The position numbers and the translations under genes were made by a program. Of a stretch of 64,000 nucleotides of DNA, positions 59,207 through 64,000 are shown in pieces. A model generated the notes under the pieces. It was not told the DNA's origin. It ran no database searches and saw only the letters and a program-made list of their open reading frames with translations. Origin of the DNA: Lepeophtheirus salmonis (lineage: Eukaryota > Arthropoda > Copepoda > Siphonostomatoida > Caligidae); contig NC_052140.2 in the NCBI RefSeq assembly GCF_016086655.4, positions 6,510,001 through 6,574,000 of the forward strand, in the 5' to 3' direction. Within the stretch, counting starts at the first letter, position 1, and each line of letters starts with the position of its first letter.

Positions 59207-59392
59207 GATTCTTTCTCTAGCCAAGTGTCTATGGAGTCTTTCGGAGTTCAAGTCACTTCACTTCAACTCATGGCACCTCGGGAAATAATCAACTTTGCAA
59301 AGATGAGCTATAATGAACGTCTCTTGTTTGCTCCTATCTTCAACTCCAGAAAGTTAGATCCTCATTTCCAATACGATCCCATATTTTATTGA
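59207..59392 (+). other. Candidate terminal exon of unknown gene
   Basis: A good acceptor (AATCTTCTACAG) precedes 61 open codons in phase 0 (DSFSSQVSMESFGVQVTSLQ, LMAPREIINFAKMSYNERLL, DPHFQYDPIFY) and a TGA at 59390-59392. The same frame is open back to an ATG at 59147, so a single 81-codon gene is the alternative. The composition is protein-like; no family is recognised. Confidence 0.35.
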
Positions 59393-59961
59393 GACTCTTC
59401 CATGTCAAAAGGTATATTAATTATCATCCTGATAATGTTGGATCAATTATGAAGAGGAAATGTCTCTAACTCTAAATCCTTCATTTACTTCAACAATCAA
59501 GAGTTATCATTTGTATTCCGATAGATAATGTTGATGTTATAGCCTTTTACATTTATTAATATTAATTATTAATTGCAACATCTGCTTTAGACCTCTTTGC
59601 ATTACCATTGTACAAAATCCAAGTTCTCCTCTTTGTTGAGAAAGGCTTCATTCACTAACTTGGAAGATTCATGCTCGATTTATTAATAAGCAAGGAAGTA
59701 AATGGACTACCTTGCACCTCGATAACTCTTAATGTATTCAAGAATAAAAACGAAGCTGAGCTCCTAAAGTATTAAGGAACTAATAAATTACAATTTGCCA
59801 CTCCATTATTGCTAAATTCAGTTTCTCATCGATTCAATGATTAAAGATTGTTTTCATATTGTCTAATTTATCGTTTTATTAATCAATTTATATTATAATA
59901 TAACGTTCATAAAGGAATTAATTTGAGTTCTTAATTGATTAATTAGTTCGAATATATCAAC

Positions 59962-60162
59962 CTGCTTGGAAAGTAACCCTTGGGAAAAGTGGAACATAGT
60001 ATTGGATAAAGAACCTTCTGCTCCTTCATATCTTGTCCTGAAGAAAAGGTATTCATCCAAATGACTTTAAGATTCAACTCCCCACATTGAATATGCTTCA
60101 AGGCGAATAGTCGCGTTAATCCAGTTAAACTTAATGTTGGTATGAGCACACTATAATTTGAA
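59962..60162 (-). other. Candidate internal exon of unknown gene
   Basis: On the minus strand a strong acceptor (poly-T then ATCCAAAAG) at 60163 is followed by 66 open codons (SLTGLTRLFALKHIQCGELN, KEQKVLYPILCSTFPKGYFP) and a possible donor CAG|GTTGAT. No partner exon was found below it. It lies downstream of, and on the same strand as, the small gene at 61702-62485. A second frame is almost open as well, so caution is due. Confidence 0.3.
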
Positions 60163-60546
60163 CTTTTGGATTTAAAAAAAAACAACTTATCAGCTAAAAA
60201 CAGCTGTGATGATGGAGTAAGGGAAAATAAACATATGACCATTTGGCCTCTTCTATTTCGGTGCCACTGGTAGAAAAGCATTTTACATTGATTACTATAT
60301 AGTTAGAGTTACATTTAATTTGAACTAACGTCATGTTTGAATAAAAGAACCCGAAAAATGCCATTTTCAAACTGAAATTTTAATACTATTTGATAGAAAA
60401 GTAGTTTAGCTGTTATAACGTTCCAATCGCTCCAAATAAGTTTATAAACAAAAACCCCACTCTGTATCTAGTAAGGACATAGACAGGATGTTGATCCTCG
60501 ATTCTACACTGAGTACAACCCAGACTTACAATTATAAGTCGAAAGA

Positions 60547-60890
60547 AGCGAAAGAATAATGTTCAAGACGTTTCATTAGATCAGCTACAATCATCTGTTA
60601 CAAGGGAGGAAGGGGAAAGTTATATAAACAAGGACATTTGCTATAATTACTCCGATGTGGATCATAAAATCTACTTTGAGTCCAACAAGGACTTACAATT
60701 ATTATAACTCCGCAACAAATTCTTAGGGTTACGCACTTTTATAAGCACACACGAACGTTCACTTTTTTGAATGTAATTGAATCTATTTAAGGAAGGATGT
60801 TCACTACTCAGGAATTAAATAAGAAAAGAAAATTCATTCTTTATAGTACTAACTACAAATTAACGGACCAGCTAAAAAGCACAACGTATT
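60547..60890 (+). repeat. Dispersed repeat family A, copy 6
   Basis: GCGAAAGAATAATGTTCAAG, ACGTTTCATTAGATCAGCTA, CTACTTTGAGTCCAACAAGG, TTCACTACTCAGGAATTAAA and CCAGCTAAAAAGCACA follow the order of copy 2. Just before it, 60505-60540 repeats the CTGAGTACAACCCAGACTTA, CAATTATA motif of the family. Confidence 0.7.
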
Positions 60891-61440
60891 AAACATAAAG
60901 ATCTATAAGACAGTTAATATAAAAAATTGAAACACAACTTCTCGAATATTAAGGTGTATACTAAAGTAATCCCTAAGGGAAATTGGGAATATTACAAAGT
61001 GCATTTATATGTATTACCATACCATTAGAAAATGATGAAAGTACAATTATACTTGTACATTTAAATCAATGCCTTTAAAATATTTTTGATTTGTTGTAAA
61101 GCTACATAGGCTTTAATCTTCGTGGATATTTATACTTACATGTAATTACTTTTCCATTCTTTCAAAAATGACATAAATTGAAGGATCATTATCCACTAAT
61201 GATCATAATTATGGTCCACTTTTGACAAATAATTTGGTAATGTTATTATTGAAAACTTGATATATATGGAAGAGAGATATTATGTATTAAATACTCTGCT
61301 AATTTGTGTGGGGAGTAAAATGCATATTGCCGTGTTATGGAATACCTAGATATCCTAATTACTTTTGCAAGAAAATATTTTACATTACAGGGGTCCACAA
61401 TAAAAAATATTATTGTGGGGGAAAAAAATCAATAATTACT
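60891..61440. other. AT-rich spacer
   Basis: No supported feature. Confidence 0.4.
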
Positions 61441-61650
61441 GTCCAAAGACGTCCACTGGATTATATGTTAGGGATAACTTGGTTTTAGGATTTTTTTTTT
61501 TTGAAAAAAAACCCCAAAATTAAATTTTTTGGAAAAAAAGTTATATATAAAATTATTAGAAAAAAAATTCAATAGCAAACAGCTATTCACAAAAAAATAA
61601 TTTTTGGGGAAAGAAATTCAAAAATTAATGCTATTTATTGAACAATAATT
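61441..61650 (+). repeat. Family B repeat copy
   Basis: AAAGACGTCCACTGGATTAT, then TTTTTTTTGAAAAAAAACCC, AAATTAAATTTTTTGGAAAA and AACAGCTATTCACAAAAAAA. It contains the AATAAA (minus strand, 61634-61639) that could serve the gene at 61702-62485. Confidence 0.5.
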
Positions 61651-61701
61651 CCATAGTTACAAAGAATTGGTGGTAGAACTTCCTATGACTTTAAACGATA
61701 A

Positions 61702-62485
61702 TTATGACTGAAAATATTAGGGAATGTGAAAAGTCCAAGCTCAGTGCAAAGTTTATATAACAAGGAAATGATGCTAGATAATTAGAACTTTTCTTACCGA
61801 ATTTCCAATTTCTTCTTGGTGTTTTGAGATCCTGTCAGGTTTGATTGGATAGAGAGGGTTCCAGTGGTCATTTTTGTATACCAAACAGTCCATATAGTCT
61901 CCAAACTCATTCAAGCAATCACAGACTAATTTAGTTATGTTGTGTTAGATTTTGGTGAGACAATACCCGTTTAATTTGTCAAAAAAAGTATTACAACTAT
62001 CTCCAGTCTTCCAAAACCTTAACCAAATATAGATCCTTGAAAAATGTTAAAGAAATGGGGTGTAGAATTGTCCAATCGTACATAAACAGCAGAACGCTTT
62101 CCTGTAACTATTTTTCTGAGAAGGCGGTGAAAGACAAAATATCCTCTTTTGGTTACAGAAAAACATTATATCAATATCATGCTTTCACTGAGAGCATCAA
62201 AACTGCATAACTCAGGGGTTTGAGGATCTAGAGTTTTGGACGTGTTGGAATTAGAAGAAAAAGTATAGACGTTCCTTCCAGGCCCACAAATAAGGGAAGA
62301 AAAGTGACGATCGGGAAGAGCCTGCTCTGCAGTTTAAAAAAACTGATAGTTGTAAGTAAGAAAAATAGACAAATGATGGATGTAGAGGTGATGAAATACC
62401 AATTGAGAGTATACCTCACAGCGAATAAAATGAAGAATATTAAGTAATGGAGTTTACTCGACAATACTGGTTTGAGAAAGTCCAT
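61702..62485 (-). CDS. Predicted four-exon gene for a small secreted or membrane protein
   Basis: Minus-strand exons 62485-62415, 62145-62024, 61925-61798 and 61707-61702 join in phase to 108 codons plus TAA. Donors are GAG|GTATAC, TTTG|GTTAAG and TTCG|GTAAGA. Acceptors are ACCAAAAG, AATTAG and TATTTTCAG. Introns are 269, 98 and 90 bases. Residues 1-23 (MDFLKPVLSSKLHYLIFFIL, FAV) look like a signal peptide or anchor. Exon 2 encodes FHRLLRKIVTGKRSAVYVRL and DNSTPHFFNIF. Exon 3 encodes CDCLNEFGDYMDCLVYKND (three cysteines), HWNPLYPIKPDRISKHQEE. AATAAA lies about 65 bases after the stop. I recognise no family. The IVTG in exon 2 also occurs in mariner transposases, so exon 2 alone could be a transposon relic. 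Exon 3 is the most convincing piece, with the other joins supported mainly by phase. Confidence 0.42.
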
Positions 62486-62574
62486 GAAATATGGATTGGA
62501 GAAGGATATTTTTATGAAGACTCAATATCATCTCTTTTAGATAGTGGAAACGACTCGTCTATTACAAATTCATT

Positions 62575-62822
62575 ACCTACACCAACAAAGTTTGTAGATA
62601 TTTATGACTATATTTAATAGTTTGTTTGTTAGTCACCAGGATTAGGTCAAAAGTTATAGATCAATTTTGAACAAACTTGGTACAAAGATTATATATGGTC
62701 AAAGTAAGAGGGCATTAAATTTGGAGAGGTGAAGGTAGCACATAACGTAAAAAATACATAATTGGCCATAACTTGAACCAAATTGAGATATATAACTGAA
62801 TTTGATTTTAGGTGGAGGGGGA
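62575..62822 (+). repeat. Dispersed repeat family C, copy 2
   Basis: TTTGTTTGTTAGTCACCAGG, AAAAGTTATAGATCAATTTT, AGAGGGCATTAAATTTGGAG, AACTGAATTTGATTTTAGGT: same order as 29488-29785. Confidence 0.6.
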
Positions 62823-63095
62823 TTTTTTTTTTTTTTTTTTTTTTGAGGTGGGGGGTGGGGAGGGTATTGGGTTTTCCACAACGGATGACCATTTTTTAGA
62901 AAAGAAATCCTAAAATAAAAATAAAAAATTCCTCAATTATTCTTTTTTTTAGGAAAAACTTCTTAAATCTAAATTTTTTAGAAAACAAATTGATTTTGGG
63001 GTGGGTTGATTTTTATTTCTATAAAAGTCATTTTTTAAACTTTTCCATTGGGTGGGAGGACTTCAGCCACCTCCCACCTTCAGATGCCCCTATAA
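62823..63095. repeat. Family B-like repeat after a T(24) run
   Basis: AT tracts with TTTTTTAGAAAACAAATTGATT words end in CACCTCCCACCTTCAGATGC then CCCTAT, like the right ends of other family B copies. A long T run and GGTGGGGGGTGGGGAGGG start it. Confidence 0.4.
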
Positions 63096-63096
63096 T

Positions 63097-63183
63097 GGAA
63101 CGACGTAGCTCAATGGAAAACACGCTCGGGGGAAATTATTCTCTTGAACTCAATGTGGGTAGGTTTGCGCCCCTGTCGTTTCT
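63097..63183 (+). tRNA. tRNA-like sequence, probably a pseudogene
   Basis: AACGAC (63100-63105) can pair with GTCGTT (63176-63181). TAGCTCAATGG fits box A and GGTTTGCGCCC resembles box B. The D- and T-stems do not close well, and no anticodon can be assigned. Confidence 0.2.
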
Positions 63184-63189
63184 AGATAA

Positions 63190-64000
63190 GGAAATATACT
63201 TTATGTACATGTACTTCAAAGACATATTCCTAAGTCATAAGGACTAAATGTAATGGATTGATTATGTTTAATCAGTGCAACTTCATCTGACCACTTAGAA
63301 GAATATTTAAAAAATAGGATAAATGTATACATACATTTTAAAAAACCATCCCCAGTCGTCCCTAGATATATATGGCCTTACATTTTTAATGACATAGTTT
63401 AATATAGCAGGTAAAAGGACAGGCCTATTGAGCAAGGTCCTTAAATGCACCCATACTTTAAATAATCATAAAGACCTAGAAACTGCGACAATTGATTGTA
63501 ATGTACTTATTATTTTTTTGTATGTAGGTAGGTACACAATGGACTCAAAATCATTACCTTTGCCTTTGTGACCTTCAGATACTACTATTAGGAATGAAAA
63601 GTTAAATTGAACTTACATTTGTTACATTAAGTATGTAATTTTTCATTTTTCAGGTATTCAAGAAAAATAATAATGAAAAGAAAAGTTTACAAATTACCAA
63701 ATGTAAATCATAACTAACAAATCACGAATAATGTATTTGAACTCGTACTGATGTATTATCGTAAAAAAAGAGGCCTTCAGAATTTCATTTTTCCTCTCCT
63801 TAAATTGTTCAATCAAATCCTCATGGATTTTTAACCAATAACTTTTTTAATTTCAGAAATAATAACTGAATAAAATGGTCAATAAATAAAAAGCGTTGAT
63901 CTTATTATTTTCAATTGTTTATTAGTAAAATTTAAGCCAGAGGTTCGAGAGTACATTTATTTAACAAAATAATCAGAATATAGTTCTCGGCACAACTTGT
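63190..64000. other. AT-rich spacer to window end
   Basis: The short motif TTTAATCAGTGCAACTTCAT near 63266 is related to those near 37790 and 43728. Nothing else is seen. Confidence 0.4.

Noticed and set aside
11100..60890. Family A as LTRs of a retrotransposon
   Set aside because: Copies are not paired around any coding region and show no TG...CA ends.
62228..62485. Single-exon 85-residue membrane protein
   Set aside because: The hydrophobic run after residue 23 is intron sequence in the spliced model, which explains downstream exons better. Kept only as the first exon.

Overview
This is AT-rich, gene-poor eukaryotic nuclear DNA packed with decayed DNA transposons. I see no operons and no bacterial signals. 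Wherever coding sequence is convincing, it is broken by short GT-AG introns. The transposase remnants resemble those I associate with crustaceans, above all caligid copepods such as the salmon louse. That placement is an inference from memory of those families, not a search result.

Layout. 1-9.7 kb is a graveyard of Tc1/mariner pieces. It also holds a hAT-type MITE with a perfect 8-bp target duplication, a mariner deletion derivative and several dispersed repeats. 10.5-13.3 kb holds the best host gene: a spliced gene whose last exon encodes a clear but divergent histone H2A fold behind an N-terminal part of about 200 residues that I cannot assign. 14.5-29 kb carries hAT and mariner remnants, two copies of a rearranged 'snapback' mariner that share one internal inversion junction, and a Tc1-like element with a 144-bp in-frame tandem duplication. 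33-36 kb has a segmental duplication carrying pieces of an unnamed gene family. 37-43.5 kb has a Tc1-like element, a non-LTR reverse transcriptase relic and a long decayed unnamed coding block. 45-46.6 kb is an internally deleted piggyBac. 48-49.2 kb is the most complete mariner, with both inverted repeats. 50.6-51.9 kb is a hAT-type element without transposase. 51-58 kb is mostly repeats. 59-62.5 kb holds candidate exons, including a small four-exon minus-strand gene with a signal-peptide-like start.

At least five dispersed repeat families recur: family A (six copies), family B (GGGCGTCYAC-ended), families C, D and E (two copies each), and a 15-bp-period GGCAA repeat at three or four places. 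No mobile element appears able to make an intact transposase, so spread of the deletion derivatives would need enzymes from elsewhere. The two multi-exon genes are predictions from splice-site and reading-frame agreement and have not been tested against transcripts.
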